Source of the DNA: Jutongia hominis | GTDB lineage: Bacteria; Bacillota; Clostridia; Lachnospirales; Lachnospiraceae | DNA length: 64,000 nucleotides | Direction of reading: 5' to 3' | NCBI RefSeq assembly: GCF_014384965.1 | Contig: NZ_JACRSW010000030.1 | Span: 110,470-174,469 of the forward strand | Shown: positions 16,515 through 24,887 of the stretch, one piece after another | Position numbering within the stretch: position 1 is the first letter of the stretch | How the letters are laid out: every line of letters starts with the position of its first letter | Notes under the pieces: model-generated | Told to the model about the DNA's origin: nothing | The model's input: only the letters and a program-made list of their open reading frames with translations | Databases searched by the model: none | Program-made: the position numbers and the translations under genes

Positions 16515-18374
16515 ATGAAAATAACCTATATAAAAATCCGCAACTTCAAATCTATTCGCGATATTGAGATCTGTGACATTGAAAATGCATTGATCTTAGT
16601 CGGTAAAAACAGCACCGGCAAAACTTCTATCATTGATGCACTCTTATTAACTGCCGGTAAAACCCAAGTGGAAGATTACCAGTATCGTGACGCAAACACA
16701 TCTATTGAAGTTTCTTTGCACATCGAATTTTCTACGGAAGATCTCGAATATTTTCACAAAAAAGGAACATTAAACAAGCTGCGTGATTATGATGCATGGT
16801 ATCAGGAATTCTGCACAAAACTTCCTTCCTTTCAGGATAATGTACTTTCTTTTACCTGCATTATCACACCACAAAAGAAAGTACGTTATGACGATGGATT
16901 CCAAAAAAACAATCCATATATATTAGAAGTTTTTCCAAAAATCTACCATATCGATCAGACGCGAAACTTAGAAGCATTACAAAATGATGTATTTAATTTT
17001 TACGACAAAGAATCTTTCCAAAAACTCAAAGACAACCAATGTACTTTTGATGCGACAAGAACCTGCAACCGCTGCTTTCAGTGCATTGGACTGATCAACA
17101 AAAAAACACCGGAGGAACTAACTCTTTTTGAAACAGCACGACTTTTACAATACAAACTTTTTCATACGAACCTGAATGAATTTGCCAAAAAAGTCAATGA
17201 ACATTTCCATGCGAATGCAAGTCCATCACAGGATATCCAATATGTTATGAATTATGATATTGACAGTCTGCTCCATATTGATACTTTAGTACGTAACAAA
17301 GTCCGTGGTGGTTCTGTCGGTTCGATCAATCTGCTTAGTGAAGGCTTAAGAAGTATTTATGCTCTTTCTTTTCTGGAGGCTTATATCGAAGAAGAAGATA
17401 CTCTTTCTTGCATTATCATGATCGAGGACCCCGAAATCTATCTTCATCCACAGCTCCAGAAGGTAGCAAGTGAAATTCTTTACCGCCTTTCAAAGAAGAA
17501 TCAGGTTTTATTTACAACACACTCCCCGAATCTGATCTTTAACTTTTCTACAAAGCAGATCCGCGAAATCATTCTTGATGAAGAATATTACACTATCGCA
17601 CGTCAGGATACGGATATTGATGTCATTTTAGATGACCTTGGATATACTGCAAATGATCTGATGAATGTCAGCTTCGTCTTTATTGTAGAAGGCAAACAGG
17701 ATAGCAACCGCCTGCCGCTGCTTTTAGAAAAATATTATTCCGAAATCTATGATGATGACGGCAAACTGCAGCGAATTACGATCATTCCTACTAATAGCTG
17801 TACAAATATTAAAACGTACGCAAACTTAAAGTACATCAATAAATTATATTTGAAAGATCAGTTTTTAATGATCCGCGACAGCGATGGAAAAAACCCAAAA
17901 TACCTAAAGAAGCAGCTTTGTAACTATTACAGCCAGCGGGCCAAAGAAGATTTAGGCAATCTGCCAAAGATTGAGCCGAAAAATGTATTGATCTTAAAGT
18001 ATTATTCCTTTGAAAATTACTTTTTAGAGCCATCCGTTATGAAAAAGATCGGCGTGATCCGTTCCGAAGAAGATTTTTACAATATTCTTTATAAAAAATA
18101 CAAAGACTACTTATTTAAATTGAACAGTTTCAAAAAGCTGCTGCGCACAAAAAATTTCAGGATAAAAAATAAACAAGACATAAAAGACCATATAGAAGAC
18201 ATAAAAATATATGTCAGAGGCCATAATCTGTTTGACATTTTCTATGGACGCTATCACGGAACAGCCGAACAGGAAATCCTCAAAAAGTATATTGATGCCG
18301 CACCACGCGAAACCTTTCAGGATATTTTTGATGCGATCGACTCTTTTGTATACTTTGAAAACAGAAAAAAATGA
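16515..18374 (+). CDS. OLD-family ATP-dependent nuclease (AAA ATPase + TOPRIM)
   Basis: 619 residues. The N-terminal SMC/RecF-like ATPase has Walker A GKNSTGKT (30-37), an ABC-like signature LLSEGLRSIYAL (~275), Walker B CIIMIEDPEIYLHPQ (~303) and FTTHSPNLI. A TOPRIM part follows, with FVFIVEGKQDSNRLPLLLEK (~392), MIRDSDGK (~455) and LKYYSFENYFLEP. This is the class 1 OLD layout. A cysteine cluster (TCNRCFQC, ~182-189) sits in the ATPase insert. OLD proteins act in DNA metabolism or phage defence, often with a UvrD-like partner (Gabija). No helicase is adjacent here, so a lone OLD role is inferred. GGGAG precedes ATG 16515. Confidence 0.85.
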   Translation: MKITYIKIRNFKSIRDIEICDIENALILVGKNSTGKTSIIDALLLTAGKTQVEDYQYRDANTSIEVSLHIEFSTEDLEYFHKKGTLNKLRDYDAWYQEFCTKLPSFQDNVLSFTCIITPQKKVRYDDGFQKNNPYILEVFPKIYHIDQTRNLEALQNDVFNFYDKESFQKLKDNQCTFDATRTCNRCFQCIGLINKKTPEELTLFETARLLQYKLFHTNLNEFAKKVNEHFHANASPSQDIQYVMNYDIDSLLHIDTLVRNKVRGGSVGSINLLSEGLRSIYALSFLEAYIEEEDTLSCIIMIEDPEIYLHPQLQKVASEILYRLSKKNQVLFTTHSPNLIFNFSTKQIREIILDEEYYTIARQDTDIDVILDDLGYTANDLMNVSFVFIVEGKQDSNRLPLLLEKYYSEIYDDDGKLQRITIIPTNSCTNIKTYANLKYINKLYLKDQFLMIRDSDGKNPKYLKKQLCNYYSQRAKEDLGNLPKIEPKNVLILKYYSFENYFLEPSVMKKIGVIRSEEDFYNILYKKYKDYLFKLNSFKKLLRTKNFRIKNKQDIKDHIEDIKIYVRGHNLFDIFYGRYHGTAEQEILKKYIDAAPRETFQDIFDAIDSFVYFENRKK

Positions 18375-18445
18375 TGACAACAAAAACAGCCATACAGGAT
18401 GGAGACGAATTTTTGTCACTTTTGTGTCACAAACCTTTTTTCTTG

Positions 18446-18473
18446 TTGACATAACATAAGTTTTGTTTATAAT
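18446..18473 (+). promoter_or_regulatory. Distal promoter upstream of murA
   Basis: TTGACA (18446-18451), 16-nt spacer, TATAAT (18468-18473). It would start a transcript near 18480 with a 260-nt leader before murA. It follows the OLD gene by about 75 nt. Confidence 0.7.
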
Positions 18474-18606
18474 ATTGTTATGTGTTGTTTTTTGCTTATT
18501 TTTACAAAAGGCAGGAAACACATTCGACAATTGAGACAAAATGCAGAGGTTTTTGTTAAAAAAATGTATTCTTCTTCTGCGACACAATACATTTTATGTG
18601 CACGAA

Positions 18607-18635
18607 TTGCCATAAAATGTATTTTAAACTATAAT
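18607..18635 (+). promoter_or_regulatory. Proximal promoter of murA
   Basis: TTGCCA (18607-18612), 17-nt spacer, TATAAT (18630-18635), about 100 nt before the murA start. An inverted AATACAT/ATGTATT arrangement (18564-18624) overlaps it and could be an operator. Confidence 0.65.
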
Positions 18636-18738
18636 AGTGAGATACTTATTTTGACTTATCAGACTGGACTTACAGATATTATATAAATTTTAATGCAATA
18701 TACAAAAGAGAGCGAAATTGGATTTTATGAGGTGCAAT

Positions 18739-20040
18739 ATGGAAAATCAATATATTATTAAAGGCGGTGTTCCTCTCCGTGGAGAGGTTACGATCGGTGG
18801 TGCTAAAAATGCTGCTTTAGGCATACTTGCCGCTGCAATTATGACAGATGAAACGGTTTTGATCGACAATCTTCCTGATGTAAACGATATTAATGTTTTA
18901 TTGACTGCAATTGAGGGGATCGGAGCTACAGTCAACAGGTTGAGCCCACATGCGGTAGAAATTAACGGTAGTACCATTGGAGCTGTAACGATTGATTACG
19001 ATTCCATTCGTAAGATTCGTGCTTCATACTACCTGCTCGGTGCGTTGCTGGGCAAATATCAAAAAGCAAAAGTAGCGTTACCGGGTGGATGTGAGATTGG
19101 AAGCCGTCCGATTGACCAGCATTTGAAAGGATTTCGTGCACTTGGCGCTACGGTCAACATTGAACATGGTATGATCGACACTTTTGCGGAAAATCTGGTT
19201 GGAAACCACATTTTCCTTGATGTTGTTTCTGTCGGTGCAACGATCAATATTATGTTAGCTGCCTGTATGGCAGACGGAAAGACTGTATTGGAAAATGCTG
19301 CCAAAGAGCCACATATTGTAGATGTAGCAAACTTCTTAAACAGTATGGGTGCAAATATTAAAGGAGCCGGTACCGATAAGATCCGTATTACCGGTGTATC
19401 AAAGCTACACGCAAGTGAATATTCGATCATTCCGGATCAGATCGAAGCCGGTACTTTTATGGTAGCTGCTGCCGCTACAAGGGGCGATGTTCTGATCAAA
19501 AATGTCATTCCAAAGCATTTAGAAGCAATTACCGGAAAACTTACGGAAATCGGTGCATTAGTCGAAGAATTTGATGATGCTGTCCGTGTATCCGCAACCG
19601 GCAGATTAAGCCACACACAGGTTAAAACTTCTCCATATCCGGGATTTCCTACAGATATGCAGCCTCAGATCGCAACACTTCTGGCTCTTTCTGAAGGCAC
19701 AAGTACCGTTACGGAAAGTATTTTTGAGAACAGATTTAAATATATTGATGAACTTTCCCGCATGGGAGCAAATGTAAAAGTAGAAGGAAATGTTGCTATT
19801 ATCGAAGGCGTTTCGGGATTTACCGGAGCTGCTGTTTCAGCACCGGATTTGCGTGCCGGAGCTGCATTAGTAGTAGCTGCATTGGTGGCGGATGGTTATT
19901 CAACGGTCGATTCGATCAAGTTCATTGAGCGAGGTTATGAATGTTTTGAGCACAAACTGAATCAGCTCGGTGCGCGAATGGAAAAAGTTGAAATTGATGA
20001 CGATAGAGCCATTCAAAAGTTCAAGCTGAAAATCGGATAG
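18739..20040 (+). CDS. murA: UDP-N-acetylglucosamine 1-carboxyvinyltransferase
   Basis: First committed enzyme of peptidoglycan precursor synthesis: it transfers enolpyruvate from PEP to UDP-GlcNAc in the cytoplasm. 433 residues, normal length. Catalytic Lys-Asn (GGAKNAAL, residues 23-24), and the PEP/fosfomycin Cys118 in PGGCEIGSRP is present, so intrinsic fosfomycin resistance by Cys-to-Asp exchange is not expected. Start 18739 (MENQYI) is chosen after GAGGTG. ATGs at 18718 and 18727 lie upstream of that site. Two promoters precede it and a strong terminator follows, so it is transcribed alone. Whether it is MurA1 or MurA2 (MurZ-like) cannot be said from this window. Confidence 0.95.
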   Translation: MENQYIIKGGVPLRGEVTIGGAKNAALGILAAAIMTDETVLIDNLPDVNDINVLLTAIEGIGATVNRLSPHAVEINGSTIGAVTIDYDSIRKIRASYYLLGALLGKYQKAKVALPGGCEIGSRPIDQHLKGFRALGATVNIEHGMIDTFAENLVGNHIFLDVVSVGATINIMLAACMADGKTVLENAAKEPHIVDVANFLNSMGANIKGAGTDKIRITGVSKLHASEYSIIPDQIEAGTFMVAAAATRGDVLIKNVIPKHLEAITGKLTEIGALVEEFDDAVRVSATGRLSHTQVKTSPYPGFPTDMQPQIATLLALSEGTSTVTESIFENRFKYIDELSRMGANVKVEGNVAIIEGVSGFTGAAVSAPDLRAGAALVVAALVADGYSTVDSIKFIERGYECFEHKLNQLGARMEKVEIDDDRAIQKFKLKIG

Positions 20041-20049
20041 ATATCTATA

Positions 20050-20102
20050 AAGAGCTTTTGCAACATAGGCAGAAAACCTACGAAGCAAAGGCTCTTTTTT
20101 TA
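20050..20102 (+). terminator. murA terminator
   Basis: AGAGCTTTTGC pairs with GCAAAGGCTCT around an inner GTAGG/CCTAC-like hairpin, followed by TTTTTTT. It starts 10 nt after the stop codon. Confidence 0.85.
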
Positions 20103-20172
20103 GACAGATCATTTCATAAAAACATTTTTATTTTTTTAGAACTTTTTGTCAGCCTATACCGGAGCAGATAAC

Positions 20173-20201
20173 TTGCAAATATCCCCCAAAAAGCGTATTA
20201 T
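20173..20201 (+). promoter_or_regulatory. Promoter of the tmk-yaaR-holB-ricT cluster
   Basis: TTGCAA (20173-20178), 17-nt spacer, TATTAT (20196-20201). It gives a leader of about 140 nt before tmk that includes a CAAGC/GCTTG hairpin near 20238-20254. Confidence 0.55.
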
Positions 20202-20345
20202 TAAAGTATCTATACGATAGAATAATTCTAAAATTCAAGCATTGCACGCTTGTCGCCCATTGTGACGGATAATTTCATTTTATCGTTTATGTATGCTACA
20301 CAAGGGGCAACTTTTAACCAGATCAAACCAGGAGATTTTTAACAA

Positions 20346-20963
20346 ATGAGAGGACGTTTTATAACTTTTGAAGGAATTGACGGCTGTGGCAAAAGCACAC
20401 AGATCGAACTGTTAAAACAAAAGATCGAGCAGCAGGGAACACGCTGTTATGAAACCCGTGAACCCTCTGACGGTCCGGTAGGATGTATGCTTCGTCAATG
20501 TCTTACAAAAAGAATCGAAGCAGATGAACGCACTCTGGCTGCCCTTTTTGCATCAGATCGTCTGGATCATCTTTTTAATAAAACAGACGGCATTTGCCAG
20601 AAGTTAGACGAAGGAATTCATGTAATCTGTGACCGCTATGTATTATCCAATTATGCCTACCAAAGTGTACGCGCCCCATTAAACTGGGTGATGAGCCTGA
20701 ATTCGGTAGCAAACGATACCGTCAAACCTGATTGCCATATATTTATTGATGTTACTCCTGAAGTATCTTTAGAACGTATGGCAAAAGGACGTTTTCATAC
20801 AGAACTTTTTGAAACAAAAGAAAGATTGACAGAGGTCAGAAACCGTTATCTTTCTCTGATTGAGCAGCTAAAAGACAAAGAAAAAATTATTGTCGTTGAC
20901 GGAGACCGGTCCGTAGATCAGATTGCCAATGCTATCTGGAAAGAAGTCTCTGCTCTTTTTTAA
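20346..20963 (+). CDS. tmk: Thymidylate kinase (dTMP kinase)
   Basis: Phosphorylates dTMP to dTDP. 205 residues. P-loop GIDGCGKST (residues 10-18) after ITFE, the DRY motif in ICDRYVLSNYAYQSV (~97), and LFASDRLDHL. The substrate loop is TREPSDGPVG instead of the common TREPGGTPIG, and it marks a divergent tmk subgroup. Gene order tmk-yaaR-holB-ricT-trmN6-rsmI matches B. subtilis and supports the call over other deoxynucleoside kinases. AGGAG lies nine bases before ATG 20346. Confidence 0.88.
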   Translation: MRGRFITFEGIDGCGKSTQIELLKQKIEQQGTRCYETREPSDGPVGCMLRQCLTKRIEADERTLAALFASDRLDHLFNKTDGICQKLDEGIHVICDRYVLSNYAYQSVRAPLNWVMSLNSVANDTVKPDCHIFIDVTPEVSLERMAKGRFHTELFETKERLTEVRNRYLSLIEQLKDKEKIIVVDGDRSVDQIANAIWKEVSALF

Positions 20964-20990
20964 ATAAGTATTGATAAGGAGGCGATAACT

Positions 20991-21431
20991 GTGGATTTAA
21001 AAGTTACTAATCTTGCACAGATACAACAACAAAATGCACTTTCGAATCTTCCTGAAACAGATGGCTCTTTTCGATTTGCTTTACTCAGTAACCTGCAGGA
21101 AAATGAACTACAGTCCCAGCTTGCCTTCATGATGGAAGAGATCACACAACAGGGAAACCGGATCAGCAAGCGTATGGATGTTCGCGATATGAAACAGTAT
21201 CGCAAACTGATCAAAGAATTTATTAATGAAATCTCTACACATTCCCATAAATTCAGTCGTGAAAATTTTCTTGACCGTAAAGGCCGGCATCGTGTATATG
21301 GAATTATCAAGCAGATCAACCAGACATTAGACGAACTTGCAGAGGAACTTCTGGAAGAAGAGAAAGATCATCTTGCCATTTTGCAAAAGGTTGATGAAAT
21401 ACGTGGTTTGATCCTTGATATTTTTACCTGA
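20991..21431 (+). CDS. yaaR: YaaR family protein (DUF327)
   Basis: 146 residues, mostly helical, GTG start 20991 with AAGGAGG eight bases upstream. The DUF327 signature includes MDVRDMKQYRKLIKEFINEI and the helical end ELLEEEKDHLAILQKVDEIR. The B. subtilis homologue lies in the same place between tmk and holB and has no defined activity. Spacing to tmk is 27 bases, so it is co-transcribed. No TM or signal. Confidence 0.9.
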   Translation: MDLKVTNLAQIQQQNALSNLPETDGSFRFALLSNLQENELQSQLAFMMEEITQQGNRISKRMDVRDMKQYRKLIKEFINEISTHSHKFSRENFLDRKGRHRVYGIIKQINQTLDELAEELLEEEKDHLAILQKVDEIRGLILDIFT

Positions 21432-21559
21432 TGCAAATAAAGAAAACAGGTACATACATTTCTTTATATTATGATAAATATAACGTCAGTACACTACTGT
21501 ACATTCAGTTTTTTATAAAGTAAATAAGTGTATATTTGAATACACGGATTGGAGTAATA

Positions 21560-22552
21560 ATGGCTAATTTTAAAGATATAATCGGACAAGACCAGATTAA
21601 GACACATCTTTTAGATGGCATTTTACAGGGAAATATTTCCCACGCTTATATTATTAATGGCGAAACAGGATCAGGCAGACGTTTACTTGCATCTGCCTTA
21701 ACAAAAGCCCTGCTTTGCGAGAATCGTTCTGCGCAGGGAGATGCCTGTGGCGTGTGTAAATCCTGCAAGCAGGCAGACTCAAATAATCACCCGGATGTCC
21801 GCTTTGTAACACATGAAAAAGCAAGCATCAGTGTAGATGATATCCGTGAGCAACTGATCAATGATATTACGATCAAACCTTATAGCAGTGCTTACAAAAT
21901 ATACATTATCCCGGATGCAAACAAAATGACAGAACAGGCACAAAATGCCCTTTTAAAAACAATTGAAGAACCACCGGAATATGCTGTGATCTTATTAATT
22001 ACGGAAAATTCCAAAAATCTGTTAAATACGATCCAGTCACGCTGTATTACATTAAATACACGTCCTTTGACAAAAGCTGAGATCAAGGAATATCTGATCA
22101 AAAACCTTCAGATGGACGAAGATCAGGCAGACATTGCTGCTGCTTTCTGTCAGGGAAATGTCGGAAAGGCAATTCATTTTTCTTCAGACCAGAATTTTCA
22201 GGAAATGAAAGCTGAAACACTTTCTTTATTAAAACAGATTGATAAAATGGATGTTCCTGAAATCATGCAACAGATTAAGAGCTTTTCACAAAGAAAATCC
22301 TCAATGGACGATTATCTTGATCTGATGCTTTTATGGTATCGTGATGTTCTGATGTTTAAGATTACAAAAGATACGAATATTCTTTTATACCGTGAAGAAT
22401 ACAAAGCAATTTCCGAGCAGGCTTGTATTCATAACTATCAGAAGATCGAGAACATTATCAAAGCGATCGACAATGCAAAAGTCCGTCTTGCTGCTAATGT
22501 CAACTTTGATATAACAATTGAATTACTTCTTTTGACAATAAAAGAAAATTAA
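21560..22552 (+). CDS. holB: DNA polymerase III subunit delta'
   Basis: Clamp-loader subunit, about 330 residues. The AAA+ domain begins FKDIIGQDQIKTHLLDGI, the P-loop is GETGSGRR and so lacks the catalytic Lys, as in other delta' proteins. A four-Cys zinc module (CENRSAQGDACGVCKSC, ~52-68) and the sensor motif QSRC (~159) follow. Start 21560 (MANFKD) is favoured by GGAG six bases before. A TTG at 21536 lies upstream of that site. It loads the DnaN clamp (54482-55585) with gamma/tau and delta encoded elsewhere. Confidence 0.93.
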   Translation: MANFKDIIGQDQIKTHLLDGILQGNISHAYIINGETGSGRRLLASALTKALLCENRSAQGDACGVCKSCKQADSNNHPDVRFVTHEKASISVDDIREQLINDITIKPYSSAYKIYIIPDANKMTEQAQNALLKTIEEPPEYAVILLITENSKNLLNTIQSRCITLNTRPLTKAEIKEYLIKNLQMDEDQADIAAAFCQGNVGKAIHFSSDQNFQEMKAETLSLLKQIDKMDVPEIMQQIKSFSQRKSSMDDYLDLMLLWYRDVLMFKITKDTNILLYREEYKAISEQACIHNYQKIENIIKAIDNAKVRLAANVNFDITIELLLLTIKEN

Positions 22553-22585
22553 ACCGGACGAAAAAGAAAGGAAATTATATAGATT

Positions 22586-24016
22586 ATGGTATTGATTATA
22601 GGGGTTCGTTTTAGAAAATCGGGTAAAGTGTATTACTTTGATCCACTTGATCTTGATATCAAGAAAAACGATCATGTTATTGTAGAAACCGCAAGAGGTG
22701 TAGAATACGGAACTGTTGTACTAGCGCCAAAAGAAGTCGAGAAAGAAAAGATCGTACAGCCATTAAAACCGGTTATGCGTATCGCCACACCACAAGATGA
22801 TGCAACAAGTATCGAAAATGAAAAGAAAGAAAAAGAAGCTTATAACATCTGCTTAGAAAAGATTACAAAACACAATCTTGAAATGAAACTGATTGATTCA
22901 GAATATACATTTGACCGTAATAAACTGTTGTTCTACTTTACAGCCGACGGACGAATTGATTTTAGAGAGCTTGTAAAAGATTTAGCAGCTGTTTTTCGTA
23001 CCCGTATTGAATTACGTCAGATTGGTGTACGTGATGAGACAAAAATGATCGGAGGCATTGCAATCTGTGGAAGACCCCTTTGCTGTCACACTTTCCTGTC
23101 TGATTTTGCACCGGTATCGATCAAAATGGCAAAAGAGCAAAATCTGTCATTAAATCCTGCTAAAATCTCAGGAGTTTGTGGTCGTCTTATGTGTTGTCTG
23201 AAAAACGAAGAGGAAGCTTACGAATACCTCAATAAAACATTACCGCATGTTGGTACACAGGTCAGTACGATTGACGGATTTGAAGGAGAAGTACAAAGTG
23301 TCAGCGTATTAAAACAACGTGTTAAAGTTATCGTTACCATAGATAACGAAGAAAAAGAAGTACGTGAATATGACGTAGATGAATTAAATTTTGACAAAGG
23401 AAACCGTCCATCTAATATTCCAATTGCTCCGATTATACCGGATGAAGTGATTGATGAAAAAACAATCAAAGAATTAGAAGATCTGGAACAGAAAGATCTG
23501 GAAGATTCTGTTGCAGAAGAGGCAGATAATGCTGTTTCCAAGAATTCACACCGAAACAACCATTCAAAGAAATCATATAGAGATAACCGAAACAAAAACC
23601 ATTCTTCTGCCGATCACTTTGCAAAAGATAATTCAAATAAAGAGAATAGAGCTAAAAACAATTCTCCTGCAGATTATATTGCAAAAGAGAATCCGTATAA
23701 AGAGAATCGAACTAAAAACGATTCTTCTACAGATTATATTGCAAAAGAGAATCCGCATAAAGAGAATAAAAACAAAGACAATTATAAAAAACGAAATTAT
23801 AAGAAAAATTATCCAAATGCCGGTCAGAAAAATGCGAAGTATAATAATGCAGAGCATACAGAACCGTTTACAAAAACGAATTCACATAACAATAATACTT
23901 TCAAAAACGCAGGCTCTGCAACCAGAGGAAATTATAAGAAATACAACAACAAGAATTCTTATTACTCCCATAAAGGCAATGTAAATAATTCGAAAAAAGA
24001 AACGGAGACTAAGTAA
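22586..24016 (+). CDS. ricT: PSP1-domain protein RicT (YaaT) with long repetitive tail
   Basis: 476 residues. Residues 1-270 are the PSP1/YaaT domain: VEYGTVVLAPKEVEKEKIVQ, then GGIAICGRPLCCHTFLSDF and SGVCGRLMCCLKNEEEAY, whose Cys residues match those that bind Fe-S clusters in the RicA-RicF-RicT (Y-complex) family. In B. subtilis this complex modulates RNase Y mRNA maturation and sporulation. Residues 290-476 are an Asn/Lys/Ser-rich low-complexity tail with 20-residue repeats, absent in B. subtilis YaaT (about 275 residues). The tail may bind RNA. AAGGAAAT is about 12 bases before ATG 22586. Confidence 0.9.
   Translation: MVLIIGVRFRKSGKVYYFDPLDLDIKKNDHVIVETARGVEYGTVVLAPKEVEKEKIVQPLKPVMRIATPQDDATSIENEKKEKEAYNICLEKITKHNLEMKLIDSEYTFDRNKLLFYFTADGRIDFRELVKDLAAVFRTRIELRQIGVRDETKMIGGIAICGRPLCCHTFLSDFAPVSIKMAKEQNLSLNPAKISGVCGRLMCCLKNEEEAYEYLNKTLPHVGTQVSTIDGFEGEVQSVSVLKQRVKVIVTIDNEEKEVREYDVDELNFDKGNRPSNIPIAPIIPDEVIDEKTIKELEDLEQKDLEDSVAEEADNAVSKNSHRNNHSKKSYRDNRNKNHSSADHFAKDNSNKENRAKNNSPADYIAKENPYKENRTKNDSSTDYIAKENPHKENKNKDNYKKRNYKKNYPNAGQKNAKYNNAEHTEPFTKTNSHNNNTFKNAGSATRGNYKKYNNKNSYYSHKGNVNNSKKETETK
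23586..23765 (+). repeat. Three 60-bp coding repeats in the ricT tail
   Basis: Encodes three imperfect 20-residue units of the form N-R-x-K-N-x-S-x-A/T-D-Y/H-I/F-A-K-E/D-N-x-x-K-E. Units 2 (23646-23705) and 3 (23706-23765) are nearly identical at DNA level, indicating recent duplication. Confidence 0.8.
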
Positions 24017-24022
24017 AAGATT

Positions 24023-24769
24023 ATGATACAGCAGGACTACTTGCATGACGGAGAAAGACTTGACGATCTACAGCGTAACGGTTACCGGATCATTCAAAAT
24101 CCGGAAAAGTTTTGTTTCGGCATGGACGCTGTCCTGCTTTCTTCTTTTGCTAAACTCACAAAAGGACAACGTGTACTGGATCTTGGCACAGGAACCGGCA
24201 TTCTTCCCCTTCTGCTATGTGCAAAAACGCAGGCTGCTTCTTACGAAGCATTGGAAATTCAGGAAGAAAGTGCTGATATGGCACGCAGAAGTATTGCCTA
24301 TAATCATTTGGAAGATAAGATTCATGTCACAACAGGAGATATCCGTAATACATCTGAAATCTACGGAAAACAGTCTTTTGATGCTGTTGTAACGAATCCA
24401 CCTTATATGACAGATACACATGGACTGAAAAATCCGGATATGCCAAAAGCGATCGCTCGTCATGAAGTTTTATGTACTTTAGAAGATGTGATCCGTGAAA
24501 GTGCTGCCGTATTAAAACCAAAAAGAAGCTTTTTTATGGTGCATCGGCCTTTCCGCCTTGCCGAGATCATGCAAACAATGAGTAAATACCATTTAGAACC
24601 AAAAAGAATGTGTCTTGTTCATCCATATATTGATAAAGAGCCGAATATGGTTCTGATCGAGGGGGTAAAAGATGGCAGATCCCGTATCACGGTAGAACCA
24701 CCGATCATTGTATACAAAAGCCCTAACGTCTATACAGACCAGTTGCTAAAGTTGTATGGATATCAGTAA
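24023..24769 (+). CDS. tRNA1(Val) adenine-37 N6-methyltransferase-like protein (TrmN6/YabB)
   Basis: 248 residues. SAM-binding motif VLDLGTGTGILPLLLCAK (~49-66) and the N6-adenine catalytic motif NPPYMTDTHG (~125). It matches YabB of B. subtilis by sequence pattern and by position between ricT and rsmI. E. coli TrmN modifies A37 of tRNA1(Val). The exact tRNA here is inferred. It begins six bases after ricT stops, so it is translationally coupled to it. Confidence 0.85.
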   Translation: MIQQDYLHDGERLDDLQRNGYRIIQNPEKFCFGMDAVLLSSFAKLTKGQRVLDLGTGTGILPLLLCAKTQAASYEALEIQEESADMARRSIAYNHLEDKIHVTTGDIRNTSEIYGKQSFDAVVTNPPYMTDTHGLKNPDMPKAIARHEVLCTLEDVIRESAAVLKPKRSFFMVHRPFRLAEIMQTMSKYHLEPKRMCLVHPYIDKEPNMVLIEGVKDGRSRITVEPPIIVYKSPNVYTDQLLKLYGYQ

Positions 24770-24822
24770 AATACACAGACAGATTTGTTATCATTTTAGG
24801 AATGATCATAAAAAATATAACA

Positions 24823-24864
24823 TGTAATCTCGAAATCTTCTGAACAAAAAATTTTGAGATTACA
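24823..24864 (+). repeat. Leader hairpin repeat, copy upstream of rsmI
   Basis: TGTAATCTC...GAGATTACA arms with inner AAAT/ATTT pairing around CTTCTGAACAAA. It ends 23 bases before the rsmI ATG. The same element, in reverse-complement register, precedes addB, and a shorter relative precedes gyrB. Confidence 0.65.
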
Positions 24865-24887
24865 TTAACATAGAAACGAGGAAAACA

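Noticed and set aside
23586..23765. CRISPR-like array
   Set aside because: The repeats are in frame, contiguous and protein coding, without spacers.
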